Shown here: positions 8,183 to 16,897 of the stretch, one piece after another
Position numbering within the stretch: position 1 is the stretch's first letter
Layout: every line of letters starts with the position of its first letter
The notes under the pieces: model-generated
The model's database searches: none
Seen by the model: the letters and a program-made list of their open reading frames with translations, nothing else
What the model was told of the DNA's origin: nothing
Position numbers and translations under genes: made by a program
Origin: CBIFVZ01 sp966185765
GTDB lineage: Bacteria; Pseudomonadota; Gammaproteobacteria; Enterobacterales; Enterobacteriaceae
Direction of reading: 5' to 3'
NCBI GenBank assembly: GCA_966185765.1
Contig: CBIFVZ010000034.1
Location: 1 to 37,198, forward strand
DNA length: 37,198 bases

Positions 8183-10099
8183 TTATGCGCCGTTTTTCAG
8201 CGACTCAAGATATTCCCAGCGTTCAAAAGCACTTTCAAGCGCCTGCTCAGCGTCGGCAAGGCTCGAAAGCACCTTTTGCGTCGTTTCATGAGGCTGATTA
8301 AAGAAGTCCGCATCGCTGACCTGGGCCTGTAACGTTTCCAGCGCGGCTTCCAGCGCTTCTAACTTCTGCGGCAAGGCCTCCAGCTCACGCTGTAGGTTAT
8401 AGCTCAACTTCGCAGCCGGGGCGCTACGCTTTGGTTCATCCGCTTTTATTTCTGGCTTTTTCTCTTGCGTTTTAGGCGCCACACTCTGGCGCAGCGGCTG
8501 AACATGAGCCTGCTGGTCGCGTGCGTCGTGATAGCCGCCCACATACTGGCCAATACGACCGTCGCCTTCAAAAATCCAGCATTCGGTAACAGTATTGTCC
8601 ACAAACTGCCTGTCGTGACTCACCAGCAACACAGTACCCTGATAGCTTTCAATCAGCTCTTCAAGCAGCTCAAGCGTTTCCACATCAAGGTCGTTGGTCG
8701 GTTCGTCGAGAATAAGCAGGTTGCTGGGCTTGAGGAACAGGCGTGCCAGCAGCAGGCGGTTACGTTCGCCGCCGGAAAGCGCTCGCACCGGCGTCATGGC
8801 ACGTTTGGGATGGAACAAGAAGTCCTGCAAATAGCCAAGCACATGGCGCGGCTTGCCGTTCACCATCACTTCCTGCTTGCCTTCTGCAAGGTTGTCCATC
8901 ACCGTGCGATCCGGGTCCAGCGCCGCCCGGTGCTGGTCAAAATAGGCTACCTCAAGTTTGGTGCCAATGTGCACGCGACCGCTGTCTGGCTTTAAATCAC
9001 CCAGCATCAGGCGCAGCAGCGTGGTTTTACCGCAACCATTAGGGCCAACCAGCGCGATTTTGTCACCGCGCTGCACCTGGGCGCTAAAGCCTTTCACCAG
9101 CGGGCGCTCGCCGAGCGCATAGCTGACGTCTTCAAGCTCAAAGACAATTTTGCCCGAGCGACTGGCTTCGCCGACCTGCATTTGCGCAGTGCCCATCACT
9201 TCACGGCGTTCGTTACGCTCTCGGCGCATGGCCTTAAGAGCACGCACGCGGCCTTCGTTACGGGTACGACGAGCCTTGATGCCCTGGCGAATCCACACCT
9301 CTTCCTGTGCGAGCTTACGGTCAAACTCCGCGTTTTGCAGTTCTTCCACCCGCAGCGCTTCTTCTTTGTCCACCAGATAGCGGTCATAATCGCCAGGGTA
9401 AGACACCAGCTTGCCGCGATCGAGGTCAACAATGCGCGTTGCCATATTGCGAATAAATGAACGGTCGTGAGAGATAAACACAATCGTGCCGCCAAACGAC
9501 TTCAGGAACCCTTCCAGCCAGTCGATAGTTTCGATATCAAGGTGGTTTGTGGGTTCATCAAGCAGCAACACGCGCGGGGAGCTGACCAGCGCACGCCCGA
9601 GTGCAGCCTTACGCAACCAGCCACCGGAGAGCGATGACAGCGGCGCGTCGGCACTCAGTCCAAGCTGCGCCAGCACTTCACTAATACGGCTTTCCAGCTG
9701 CCACAGCCCCTGGTGCTCCAGGGTCTCCTGGATTTTTGCCAGCGCGTTGAGGTTTTTCTCACTCGGGTCGTTCATTACCTTCTGTGAGAGCTGATGATAC
9801 GTTTTCAGGTGCTCGGCCTGCTCTTCCACACCTTCGGCCACAAAGTCATAAACGCTACCCGCTACATTGCGCGGCGGGTCCTGTTGCAGGCGCGCCACAA
9901 TCAAATCCTGCTCGTAGATGATTTTGCCATCATCAAGCGGTAGTTCACGGTTGAGGATTTTCATCAGGGTCGATTTACCGGCCCCGTTGCGGCCCACCAG
10001 ACACACGCGTTCGTTGTCTTCAATGTGAAGTTCCGCGTTATCGAGAAGCGGCGCATCGCTAAACGACAGCCAGGCGCCATGCATACTGATTAAAGACAT
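8183..10099 (-). CDS. uup: ABC-F family ATPase Uup
   Basis: Uup is a soluble ABC-F ATPase without membrane segments. E. coli loss gives raised precise transposon excision, and ABC-F proteins act on ribosomes. The 638-residue product has two ATPase domains. The first has Walker A GRNGAGKS (36-43), signature LSGGWLRKAALGRAL and Walker B LLLDEPTNHLD. The second has GPNGCGKTT, LSGGERNRLLLARL and LLILDEPTNDLD. The interdomain linker is basic (IKARRTRNEGRVRALKAMRR). A C-terminal coiled-coil DNA-binding domain follows a variable charged stretch. The start at 10099 (MSLISMHGAW) matches E. coli. The frame is open a further 34 codons into rlmL, but those codons have no family counterpart. The gap to rlmL is only 4 bases. 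Confidence 0.96.
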   Translation of the reverse strand: MSLISMHGAWLSFSDAPLLDNAELHIEDNERVCLVGRNGAGKSTLMKILNRELPLDDGKIIYEQDLIVARLQQDPPRNVAGSVYDFVAEGVEEQAEHLKTYHQLSQKVMNDPSEKNLNALAKIQETLEHQGLWQLESRISEVLAQLGLSADAPLSSLSGGWLRKAALGRALVSSPRVLLLDEPTNHLDIETIDWLEGFLKSFGGTIVFISHDRSFIRNMATRIVDLDRGKLVSYPGDYDRYLVDKEEALRVEELQNAEFDRKLAQEEVWIRQGIKARRTRNEGRVRALKAMRRERNERREVMGTAQMQVGEASRSGKIVFELEDVSYALGERPLVKGFSAQVQRGDKIALVGPNGCGKTTLLRLMLGDLKPDSGRVHIGTKLEVAYFDQHRAALDPDRTVMDNLAEGKQEVMVNGKPRHVLGYLQDFLFHPKRAMTPVRALSGGERNRLLLARLFLKPSNLLILDEPTNDLDVETLELLEELIESYQGTVLLVSHDRQFVDNTVTECWIFEGDGRIGQYVGGYHDARDQQAHVQPLRQSVAPKTQEKKPEIKADEPKRSAPAAKLSYNLQRELEALPQKLEALEAALETLQAQVSDADFFNQPHETTQKVLSSLADAEQALESAFERWEYLESLKNGA

Positions 10100-10103
10100 A
10101 CTT

Positions 10104-12221
10104 TTATTCCTTCCCGGCGTGGGTAATGAGCCAGCAGTTGTGGATCTGACGGTTGCGGGCAAAGTCCTGAGACAGGGTTTTCTGGGTGATTTCCCGCGCA
10201 ATCAGCCCAAGCCTGGTCAGCTCGTCGAGATCCATGCGAAACCCACGCTTATTATTGGAAAACATAATGGTGCCACCGGCGCGCAGCAGGCGCTTGAGGT
10301 CGCGCATCAGCTGGATATGATCGCGCTGCACGTCGAACTCGGCCTCCATACGTTTGGAGTTGGAGAACGTCGGCGGGTCGATAAAGATCAGATCGAATTT
10401 TTCGTCACTGTCGCGCAGCCAACTCAGGCAATCGGCCTGAATCAGGCGATGGGCGCGACCGCTCAGGCCATTGAGGCGCAGGTTGCGCTCGGCCCACTCC
10501 AGATAGGTGCGTGACATATCCACCGTGGTGGTGGAGCGTGCCCCGCCAAGACCCGCGTGTACGCTGGCACTGCCGGTGTAGGAGAACAGGTTCAGGAAGT
10601 CTTTGCCTTTGCTCATTTCACCGAGCATACGGCGCGCGATGCGGTGGTCGAGGAACAGGCCGGTATCGAGATAATCGGTGAGGTTAACCCACAGGCGTGC
10701 GTTGTATTCGCGCACTTCCATGAAATCCCCTTTCTCGGCCATCTTCTGATACTGATTTTTACCCTTCTGGCGCTCACGGGTTTTCAGCACCAGCTTGTTG
10801 GTGGCACAGCCCAGCACTGACAGCGTTGCGGCAATCACGTCAAAGAGGCGCTGGCGCGCTTTTTGCGGGTCAACGCTTTTCGGCGGCGCGTATTCCTGAA
10901 TCACCACCCAGTCGGCATAGCGATCCACCGCGACGTTGTACTCGGGTAAATCGGCATCATACAGGCGGTAGCATTCGATGCCTTCCTGACGCGCCCATTT
11001 CTCAAGCTTCTTCTGGTTCTTGCGCAGACGGTTGGCAAAATCGGCGGCAATCTCTACCGGCTGGGCACCGGCCGGGTTTTCGGCCAGGCGATAGTTCTTC
11101 TGTACACAGTCGAGTGGGCCATTTTTGGCTTTAAACTGACGCTCAGCACGCAGTTGCAGGCAGCTTAATAGCTCCGGCGAGGCGCTGAATAGTGAGAGGT
11201 TCCAGCCGCCAAATTTGGCCTTCATAATACGCCCGAGCAGGCTGTGCAGCGCAATCAGCGCCGGTTCACTCTCAAGGCGCTCGCCATAGGGCGGGTTGCT
11301 GATAACGGTGCCGTGTGGCCCTTGCGGCTGCGGATTGTCCAGCTGGGCCACGTCGCGCACATCAAAACGAATCACATCCGCCAGTCCCGCCCGACGGGCG
11401 TTCACCCGCGCAATCTCCACCACGCGTGCGTCACTGTCGGAGCCGTAAAAACGTGAGCCATAGTCAGACAGACCGCGGCGAGCGCGTACGCTGGCTTCCG
11501 CTGCCACTTCTTTCCACAGCGCTTCATCGTGATTCAGCCATCCCTGGAACCCCCAACGGGTGCGGTGCAAACCCGGAGCACGGTCCGTTGCCAGCATCGC
11601 TGCCTCAATCAACAGCGTACCGGAGCCGCACATCGGGTCCAGTAAAGGGGTGCCTGGCTGCCAGCCTGAGCGCAGGACAATGGCCGCAGCCAGATTTTCT
11701 TTGAGCGGTGCCGCGCCGGTGCGGTCACGATAGCCACGCTGGTGTAAGCCTTCACCGCTCAAATCCAGCGCAATGCTGGCAACGTCTTTGTTGAGCCATA
11801 CATTAATGCGCAGATCCGGTGCTTCCTTGTCAACATTCGGACGTGCCAGGTTTTTACGGGTGAAGGAATCGACAATCGCGTCTTTCACCTTCAGCGCGCC
11901 GTACTGGCTGTTGCGGATTTCTTCATTAACACCGCTAAAGTGCACAGAGAACGTGGCACCCGGTGCCAGGATTGACGGCCAGTCCAGCGCCTGCACACCC
12001 AGATACAAATCAAGATCGCTAAATACGTTGCACTCGCTCAGCGGCAACAGAATGCGCGAGGCCAGCCGGCTCCACATCAGACTCTGATACAGCAGACGCG
12101 TGTCGCCCTGGAAATGTACCCCACCCTGGACAACCTGGCAGTCCCGGGCGCCCAGGTTTTCAAGTTCGCTTTTAAGCAGCTCTTCGAGCCCGCGCGCCGT
12201 GCTGGCAAACAGAGAATTCAT
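10104..12221 (-). CDS. rlmL: Bifunctional 23S rRNA methyltransferase RlmKL
   Basis: This fused enzyme makes m2G2445 (RlmL half) and m7G2069 (RlmK half) in 23S rRNA using S-adenosylmethionine. The 705-residue product (E. coli 702) starts MNSLFASTARGLEELLKSEL. It carries a THUMP domain, then the first methyltransferase with LLDPMCGSGTLLIEAAM and the catalytic SNPPYGERL. A linker follows, then the second Rossmann domain with FLNLFSYTGSASVHAGLGG and FIDPPTFSNSKRM. It is the first gene of a close minus-strand series with uup and pqiABC. A 96-base gap separates it from divergent ycbX and must hold both promoters. Confidence 0.96.
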   Translation of the reverse strand: MNSLFASTARGLEELLKSELENLGARDCQVVQGGVHFQGDTRLLYQSLMWSRLASRILLPLSECNVFSDLDLYLGVQALDWPSILAPGATFSVHFSGVNEEIRNSQYGALKVKDAIVDSFTRKNLARPNVDKEAPDLRINVWLNKDVASIALDLSGEGLHQRGYRDRTGAAPLKENLAAAIVLRSGWQPGTPLLDPMCGSGTLLIEAAMLATDRAPGLHRTRWGFQGWLNHDEALWKEVAAEASVRARRGLSDYGSRFYGSDSDARVVEIARVNARRAGLADVIRFDVRDVAQLDNPQPQGPHGTVISNPPYGERLESEPALIALHSLLGRIMKAKFGGWNLSLFSASPELLSCLQLRAERQFKAKNGPLDCVQKNYRLAENPAGAQPVEIAADFANRLRKNQKKLEKWARQEGIECYRLYDADLPEYNVAVDRYADWVVIQEYAPPKSVDPQKARQRLFDVIAATLSVLGCATNKLVLKTRERQKGKNQYQKMAEKGDFMEVREYNARLWVNLTDYLDTGLFLDHRIARRMLGEMSKGKDFLNLFSYTGSASVHAGLGGARSTTTVDMSRTYLEWAERNLRLNGLSGRAHRLIQADCLSWLRDSDEKFDLIFIDPPTFSNSKRMEAEFDVQRDHIQLMRDLKRLLRAGGTIMFSNNKRGFRMDLDELTRLGLIAREITQKTLSQDFARNRQIHNCWLITHAGKE

Positions 12222-12317
12222 AATGTCACTTACTGATAAGGAAAATTGTCGCGCATTATAGCTAATCCGGGGCGCATGTCATAAAGTTGGCCTTTATTTC
12301 TTGCCTGCGGAGGGCGC

Positions 12318-13427
12318 GTGCTTTCTCTTTCCCGGTTGTACATTCATCCCGTTAAGTCAATGCGCGGCCTGCGCATTTCCCATGCCAGAGCCGGTGTCAG
12401 TGGTCTGAATTTCGATCGCATTTTTATGCTGACGGAAACCGACGGCACCTTTATTACTGCCCGCCAACATCCGCAGATAGTGCTGTTTACCCCGGTCATG
12501 CAGGAAGACGGCCTGTGGCTGCGCGCGCCGGATGGCAGCGAGGCCAGCGTGCGCTTTGCCGATTTCTCTGCTACCGACGCGCCAACCGAAGTCTGGGGAA
12601 ACCATTTCACCGCCCATGTGGCACCGCCTGCCATTAACCAATGGCTGAGCCGTTTTTTTAAGCGCGACGTGCAGCTGCGCTGGGTTGGGCCCACGCTTAG
12701 CCGGCGCGTGAAAGCGCATGACGATGTACCACTCGGTTTTGCTGACGGCTTCCCTTACCTGCTCACCAGCGAGTCTTCACTGCGTGACCTGCAAAAACGC
12801 TGCCCGGCAGGTGTGCGCATGGAGCAGTTTCGCCCAAATCTGGTCGTCACGGGTGCAGAGCCCTGGGAGGAAGACCGCTGGCGCGTGGTACGCATTGGCA
12901 GCGTAATTTTTGACGTAGTAAAACCCTGTACCCGCTGCGTACTCACCACCGTCAACCCTGAACTGGGGAGTAAACATGGCGCTGGCGAGCCGCTGGCAAC
13001 GCTTGGGCGCTTTCGCGCCTCTGAAGACGGTAACGTCAATTTTGGGCAAAACCTAGTTGCCCGTAATAGTGGGCTGGTGCGTGTAGGTGATGAGTTCGAG
13101 GTGCTTGAAACCGGTAATGCCCCCGTATACGGCGCAAGCCTCATTGAGGAGACGCGCGCCCCCGTGTCCGAACCTGGCGCACAGGTTAGCCTGCAATGGA
13201 ACAACCAGCAGTTCCTGGGGAACAACCAGCAACCGCTGCTGGAACAGCTTGAAAATCAGGGGATACGCGTACCGTGGTCATGCCGCGCCGGGGTATGCGG
13301 CTGCTGTCGCATTCGGCTACTGGAAGGTGATGTGAAGGCATTAAAGAAAAGTGCCGTCGCTGAGGACGGTACGATTTTGTGCTGCAGCTGTATCCCTGCG
13401 GGGCCGCTGCGGCTTAGCGAATGTTAA
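12318..13427 (+). CDS. ycbX: MOSC-domain 6-N-hydroxylaminopurine reductase YcbX
   Basis: YcbX belongs to the MOSC (molybdenum cofactor sulfurase C-terminal) family. In E. coli it detoxifies N-hydroxylated base analogues in a Moco-dependent way. The 369-residue product equals E. coli in length: N-terminal MOSC beta-barrel (RLYIHPVKSMRGL), MOSC core with the cysteine region VVKPCTRCVLTTVNPE, and a C-terminal 2Fe-2S ferredoxin domain. The ferredoxin motif reads CRAGVCGCCRIRLLEG followed by a late CCSC; it has an extra Cys where E. coli has Ser. The start is GTG at 12318, with GGAGGG at 12309-12314 only 3 bases before it. The stop codon overlaps that of convergent zapC. Confidence 0.94.
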   Translation: MLSLSRLYIHPVKSMRGLRISHARAGVSGLNFDRIFMLTETDGTFITARQHPQIVLFTPVMQEDGLWLRAPDGSEASVRFADFSATDAPTEVWGNHFTAHVAPPAINQWLSRFFKRDVQLRWVGPTLSRRVKAHDDVPLGFADGFPYLLTSESSLRDLQKRCPAGVRMEQFRPNLVVTGAEPWEEDRWRVVRIGSVIFDVVKPCTRCVLTTVNPELGSKHGAGEPLATLGRFRASEDGNVNFGQNLVARNSGLVRVGDEFEVLETGNAPVYGASLIEETRAPVSEPGAQVSLQWNNQQFLGNNQQPLLEQLENQGIRVPWSCRAGVCGCCRIRLLEGDVKALKKSAVAEDGTILCCSCIPAGPLRLSEC

Positions 13428-13963
13428 ACCGCCTCGCGCTCGAATACCTGCTGTACCGGCATCGGGCGCAGCCTGTCATTCATGACTTTAATGGCATCGC
13501 CAAGCTGCATTGTGCGCCCGGCAAGGCACAGCGCTGGTTGCGCAAGCAAACATAACGACGCGCTCTCACCAGCCTCGGCCACCAGCAGATTTACCTGCTG
13601 TTCGTCATCACTGAGCCAGACGCTGACGGCGTCACCCGCTGCAGGCTGCCAGCTATCACCATGAGAGATAAAGTGCCAGCTTTTCGGCATTTGAGGCTTA
13701 AGAAAACGGATGGAAACCAGTGCATTAAGCACCAGTTCAGCCCGCTGCTCGTGGCTTAATTCAAGCTCACGCGCGCGCTCATCAAAGGAGAAATAAAGTG
13801 CAGCATCATCGACACAAAATCCACTGTGGTTAAAGGCATCCGGGGTCAACATTTTGCCGGAAAAACGTGAACGAAATACCATCCCATTGGCCAGATCGAG
13901 CATCATGCGATCGTGCTCTTCATCAAAATACCAACGCCAGTTATCGTCCGGTTTTATCCGCAT
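13424..13963 (-). CDS. zapC: Cell division protein ZapC
   Basis: ZapC is a cytoplasmic FtsZ-associated protein that promotes lateral bundling of FtsZ filaments. The product is 179 residues (E. coli 180), begins MRIKPDDNWRWYFDEEHDRM, and keeps the conserved FDERARELELSHEQRAELVL and LKPQMPKSWHFISHG segments. The C-terminal 15 residues diverge. It lies 158 bases downstream of pyrD on the same strand and may have its own promoter. Its stop codon shares bases with the ycbX stop on the other strand. Confidence 0.95.
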   Translation of the reverse strand: MRIKPDDNWRWYFDEEHDRMMLDLANGMVFRSRFSGKMLTPDAFNHSGFCVDDAALYFSFDERARELELSHEQRAELVLNALVSIRFLKPQMPKSWHFISHGDSWQPAAGDAVSVWLSDDEQQVNLLVAEAGESASLCLLAQPALCLAGRTMQLGDAIKVMNDRLRPMPVQQVFEREAV

Positions 13964-14086
13964 AATTTCGACCCCTGCTTCTACGCCAACTTAATTCTGT
14001 GCGAATTCATGCTTCGCTTTAAAATGTCCCACTAGAAGAAAAGACCATAATGGGCAAATAAGCAACAATAGAGGGAATATAATGTA

Positions 14087-14112
14087 ACCAGGGCCAAAAA
14101 TAAAGCCCTGGT
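14087..14112 (-). terminator. Possible pyrD terminator hairpin
   Basis: Perfect 8-base arms ACCAGGGC and GCCCTGGT flank a 10-base A-rich loop, just past the pyrD stop. There is no clear T run on the minus strand after the stem, so it may be a weak terminator or an RNA 3'-end stabiliser. Confidence 0.45.
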
Positions 14113-14121
14113 GGGGAGCAA

Positions 14122-15132
14122 TCAGATATGTGTGACAATCTCTTTAATTAATGGCGGACCTTTATAAATAAAGCCGGAATAAATCTGAATCAGTGTGGCG
14201 CCAGCAGCGAGTTTCTCACGCGCAGCCACCACAGAATCAATACCGCCCACACCGATAATCGGCAGCTGACCATTTAATTCCTGAGCAAGCCTGCGAATAA
14301 TTTCTGTGCTTTTAAGCTGTAAAGGTCGCCCACTCAGTCCCCCTGTTTCATTGCTATATTTCATGCCACTGACAAGAGAGCGATCCAGCGTGGTATTCGT
14401 GGCAATAACACCGTCGATATTATGGCGTACCAGACTGTCGGCAACCTGAATCAATTCTTCCACACTCAAATCTGGCGCAATCTTTACGGCCAGCGGAACA
14501 TATTTATGGTGGGTTTGCTGCAACGCCTGCTGCTTATTTTTTAATGCACTAAGCAGGTCATCAAGGGCTTCACCATACTGCAACGAACGCAGACCTGGCG
14601 TATTAGGTGAAGAGATGTTTATCGCGATATAACCGGCGTAGGGATAGACTTTTTCCATACAAATCAGATAGTCATCTTTCCCCTGCTCGACTGGCGTATC
14701 TTTGTTCTTACCAATATTAATGCCAAGAATGCCGTTAAAATGTGCCTTTTTGACGTTCTCGACCAGGTTATCCACGCCGAGATTATTAAAGCCCATACGG
14801 TTGATTAACCCTTCGGCCTCTACCAGGCGGAACAGACGCGGTTTGTCGTTACCTACCTGTGCTCGCGGTGTCACCGTGCCAATCTCAATGGCACCAAAAC
14901 CCATTGCGCCGAACGCATCAATGCACTCGCCGTCTTTATCCAGGCCTGCTGCCAGCCCAAGCGGGTTCTTAAAGTTAAGCCCCATACAGGTCACCGGTTT
15001 GTCCGGGACATTCTGACGCACCAGCCACTCCAGCGGGGTGCCCGCCACGCGACGTAGTTGCTGAAAAGTCATTTCATGGGCGCGCTCGGGATCGAGCTGA
15101 AAAAGGGCTTTGCGAACGAACGGATAGTACAT
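14122..15132 (-). CDS. pyrD: Dihydroorotate dehydrogenase (quinone), class 2
   Basis: PyrD oxidises dihydroorotate to orotate in de novo pyrimidine synthesis and passes electrons to the quinone pool at the inner membrane. The product is 336 residues, as in E. coli. The N-terminal amphipathic membrane-associated helices (MYYPFVRKALFQLDPERAHE) mark class 2. The catalytic serine lies in INISSPNTPGLRSLQ, and the FMN-binding barrel includes LGLAAGLDKDGECI, VKIAPDLS and GVGGIDS. A small hairpin near the transcript start suggests CTP-sensitive control as known in E. coli. It is divergent from ssuE across 234 bases. Confidence 0.98.
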   Translation of the reverse strand: MYYPFVRKALFQLDPERAHEMTFQQLRRVAGTPLEWLVRQNVPDKPVTCMGLNFKNPLGLAAGLDKDGECIDAFGAMGFGAIEIGTVTPRAQVGNDKPRLFRLVEAEGLINRMGFNNLGVDNLVENVKKAHFNGILGINIGKNKDTPVEQGKDDYLICMEKVYPYAGYIAINISSPNTPGLRSLQYGEALDDLLSALKNKQQALQQTHHKYVPLAVKIAPDLSVEELIQVADSLVRHNIDGVIATNTTLDRSLVSGMKYSNETGGLSGRPLQLKSTEIIRRLAQELNGQLPIIGVGGIDSVVAAREKLAAGATLIQIYSGFIYKGPPLIKEIVTHI

Positions 15133-15170
15133 GAACTCTCCCTGGATTCCGGTGGGTAAACCGGGGCCGT
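15133..15170 (-). promoter_or_regulatory. pyrD leader with 5' hairpin
   Basis: Reading the minus strand, a TAATAC/AATAAT-like -10 is followed by a C-then-G-rich start region. A short hairpin (arms CCGGT and ACCGG, 15149-15164) comes next, then the ribosome site AGGGAG (15137-15142). E. coli pyrD selects C or G start sites so that only the C-started, pyrimidine-rich transcript forms a 5' hairpin blocking translation. The layout here fits, but the start site is inferred. Confidence 0.5.
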
Positions 15171-15366
15171 ATTATTCAGCAATGCGCGCCGAAAGTGAAT
15201 TGACATGTCGCAAAAAAAGCGTTGCGCCAGCTTCTGGCGGTCTTAATTATGCGTAAAGCGGCAAACCTCCTGCAAAAAAAGCATTTAATTCCGCGCCACG
15301 GCTCTGCCACTATCAAACCGTTATCAATGCCAAAAAAAATCATATAAATGGTTATAAGGAGCCACC

Positions 15367-15933
15367 ATGCGAGTGATTACGCTTGCCGGAAGCCCGCGCT
15401 ACCCTTCCCGCTCCAGCGCCCTGCTGGAATATGCCCGTGAAACGTTGAGCGTGAAGAAAATTGAGGTATGTCACTGGCATGTTCAAAATTTTGTTCCTGA
15501 AGACCTGCTTTATGCGCGCTTTGACAGCCCGGCGCTGCTGGCGCTGAGTGAACAGCTGCGGGAAGCCGACGGGCTGATTGTCGCCACGCCTGTTTATAAA
15601 GCGTCTTTTTCGGGTGTGCTGAAAACGCTGTTAGACCTGCTCCCTGAAAGAGCGCTGGACAATAAAGTGGTGCTGCCACTCGCCACGGGCGGCAGTATTG
15701 GTCATATGCTGGCGGTGGACTATGCGCTAAAACCGGTGCTCAACGCGCTCAAAGCCCAGGAAATACTGCACGGCGTTTTTGCTGATGACAGCCAGATAGA
15801 AGACTATCAACATCGCGCTCGTTTCTCGCCGCTGCTGCAACAGCGCCTCGACACAGCGCTGGAGGTGTTCTTACAAGCGTTGCAGCGCCACGACAACCGC
15901 CACCGCCGCCTTTCGGGGGTTGTCCATGCTTAA
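15367..15933 (+). CDS. ssuE: NAD(P)H-dependent FMN reductase SsuE
   Basis: SsuE supplies reduced FMN to the SsuD monooxygenase for alkanesulfonate desulfonation during sulfur limitation. The product is 188 residues (E. coli 191) with a flavodoxin-like fold: MRVITLAGSPRYPSRSSALL at the N-terminus, then LIVATPVYKASFSGVLKTLL and PLATGGSIGHMLAVDYALKP. AAGGAG precedes the ATG at a good distance. It is first in the ssu operon and overlaps ssuA by 8 bases. Its usual partner ssuD is reduced to a remnant here, so the FMNH2 it makes would need another acceptor. Confidence 0.96.
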   Translation: MRVITLAGSPRYPSRSSALLEYARETLSVKKIEVCHWHVQNFVPEDLLYARFDSPALLALSEQLREADGLIVATPVYKASFSGVLKTLLDLLPERALDNKVVLPLATGGSIGHMLAVDYALKPVLNALKAQEILHGVFADDSQIEDYQHRARFSPLLQQRLDTALEVFLQALQRHDNRHRRLSGVVHA

Positions 15934-16897
15934 TGGTCTCAAACAGCACGTGGTCTGGTTTACGCTCTTAGGCGCACTCAGTTTGAGCGCACACGCCACA
16001 ACCCCGACGTCCCCCTCGGAACTGCGCATCGGCTATCAGAAAGGCGCGGTTGGCATGGTGCTGGCAAAAAGTCACCGCCTGCTGGAGCAAAAGTGGCCAG
16101 AGACACGCGTAACATGGGTGGAGTTTCCCGCAGGTCCACAACTGCTGGAGGCACTTAACGTCGGCAGTATTGATCTGGGCGGGACGGGAGATATTCCTCC
16201 TCTCTTTGCGCAGGCAGCAGGCGCAGACCTGCTGTACGTTGGCGCGGAACCCGCTAAACCACTCGCTGAAGTGATTCTGGTAGCAAAGGAAAGCCCTGTT
16301 AAACGCGTGGCTGACCTCAAGGGTAAGAAAGTGGCGTTCCAGAAAGGCTCCAGCTCCCATAACCTGGTGCTACGCGCGCTACAGCAGGCCGGGCTAAGCT
16401 TCAGTGATATCCAGCCGGTCTATCTGACGCCTGCCGATGCCCGCGCCGCCTTTCAACAACATAATGTTGATGCCTGGGCTATCTGGGATCCGTATTATTC
16501 CGCCGCCCTTGAACAGGGCGGCGTGCGCGTGCTGACCGATGGGCGCACACTGAACCTTACCGGCTCGTTCTATCTGGCCGAGCGCCGCTGGACCGAAAAG
16601 CACGCCGCGTTTTTACAGCAGGTGCTGGCGACGTTCAGCCAGGCCGATGGCCTCACCCACAGCGACAAACCGCAGAGTATTAAACTGCTGTCGCAGACGA
16701 TTGGCCTGCCCGAGAGTGTGATTACCCGCTACCTGCAACACCGCCCGCAAATGACTATCACGCCCGTCAGCGCCGATATCGCCGCTCGCCAGCAGCAAAC
16801 CGCCGATTTATTTTACCGTAATCGCCTGTTGCCGAAAAAAATCGATATCCGCCAACGCATCTGGCAACCCGCCGTGAATGCAGGGGGAAAATCATGA
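15926..16897 (+). CDS. ssuA: Periplasmic aliphatic sulfonate-binding protein SsuA
   Basis: SsuA captures alkanesulfonates in the periplasm for the SsuBC ABC transporter. The 323-residue product has a signal peptide (hydrophobic VVWFTLLGALSLSAHA). Conserved binding-protein motifs follow: ELRIGYQKGAVGMVLAKSH, FPAGPQLLEALNVGSIDLGG, QKGSSSHNLVLRALQQAG and VDAWAIWDPYYSAAL. I prefer the ATG at 15926 because a G5 run ends 6 bases upstream; a TTG at 15920 would add two codons. It overlaps ssuE by 8 bases, and its stop overlaps the old ssuD start by ATGA. Confidence 0.95.
   Translation: MLNGLKQHVVWFTLLGALSLSAHATTPTSPSELRIGYQKGAVGMVLAKSHRLLEQKWPETRVTWVEFPAGPQLLEALNVGSIDLGGTGDIPPLFAQAAGADLLYVGAEPAKPLAEVILVAKESPVKRVADLKGKKVAFQKGSSSHNLVLRALQQAGLSFSDIQPVYLTPADARAAFQQHNVDAWAIWDPYYSAALEQGGVRVLTDGRTLNLTGSFYLAERRWTEKHAAFLQQVLATFSQADGLTHSDKPQSIKLLSQTIGLPESVITRYLQHRPQMTITPVSADIAARQQQTADLFYRNRLLPKKIDIRQRIWQPAVNAGGKS

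Noticed and set aside
10100..10201. A 34-codon N-terminal extension of Uup
   Set aside because: It lies entirely inside the rlmL end, and the family starts at MSLISMHGAW.
15181..15240. A PurR-like site upstream of pyrD (ACGCTTTTTTTGCGA on the minus strand)
   Set aside because: The outer half-sites look right, but the centre and spacing do not match the 16-base PurR consensus. Too weak to annotate.
15920..15925. TTG at 15920 as the ssuA start
   Set aside because: It abuts the G-rich ribosome site at 15915-15919. The ATG at 15926 has better spacing.
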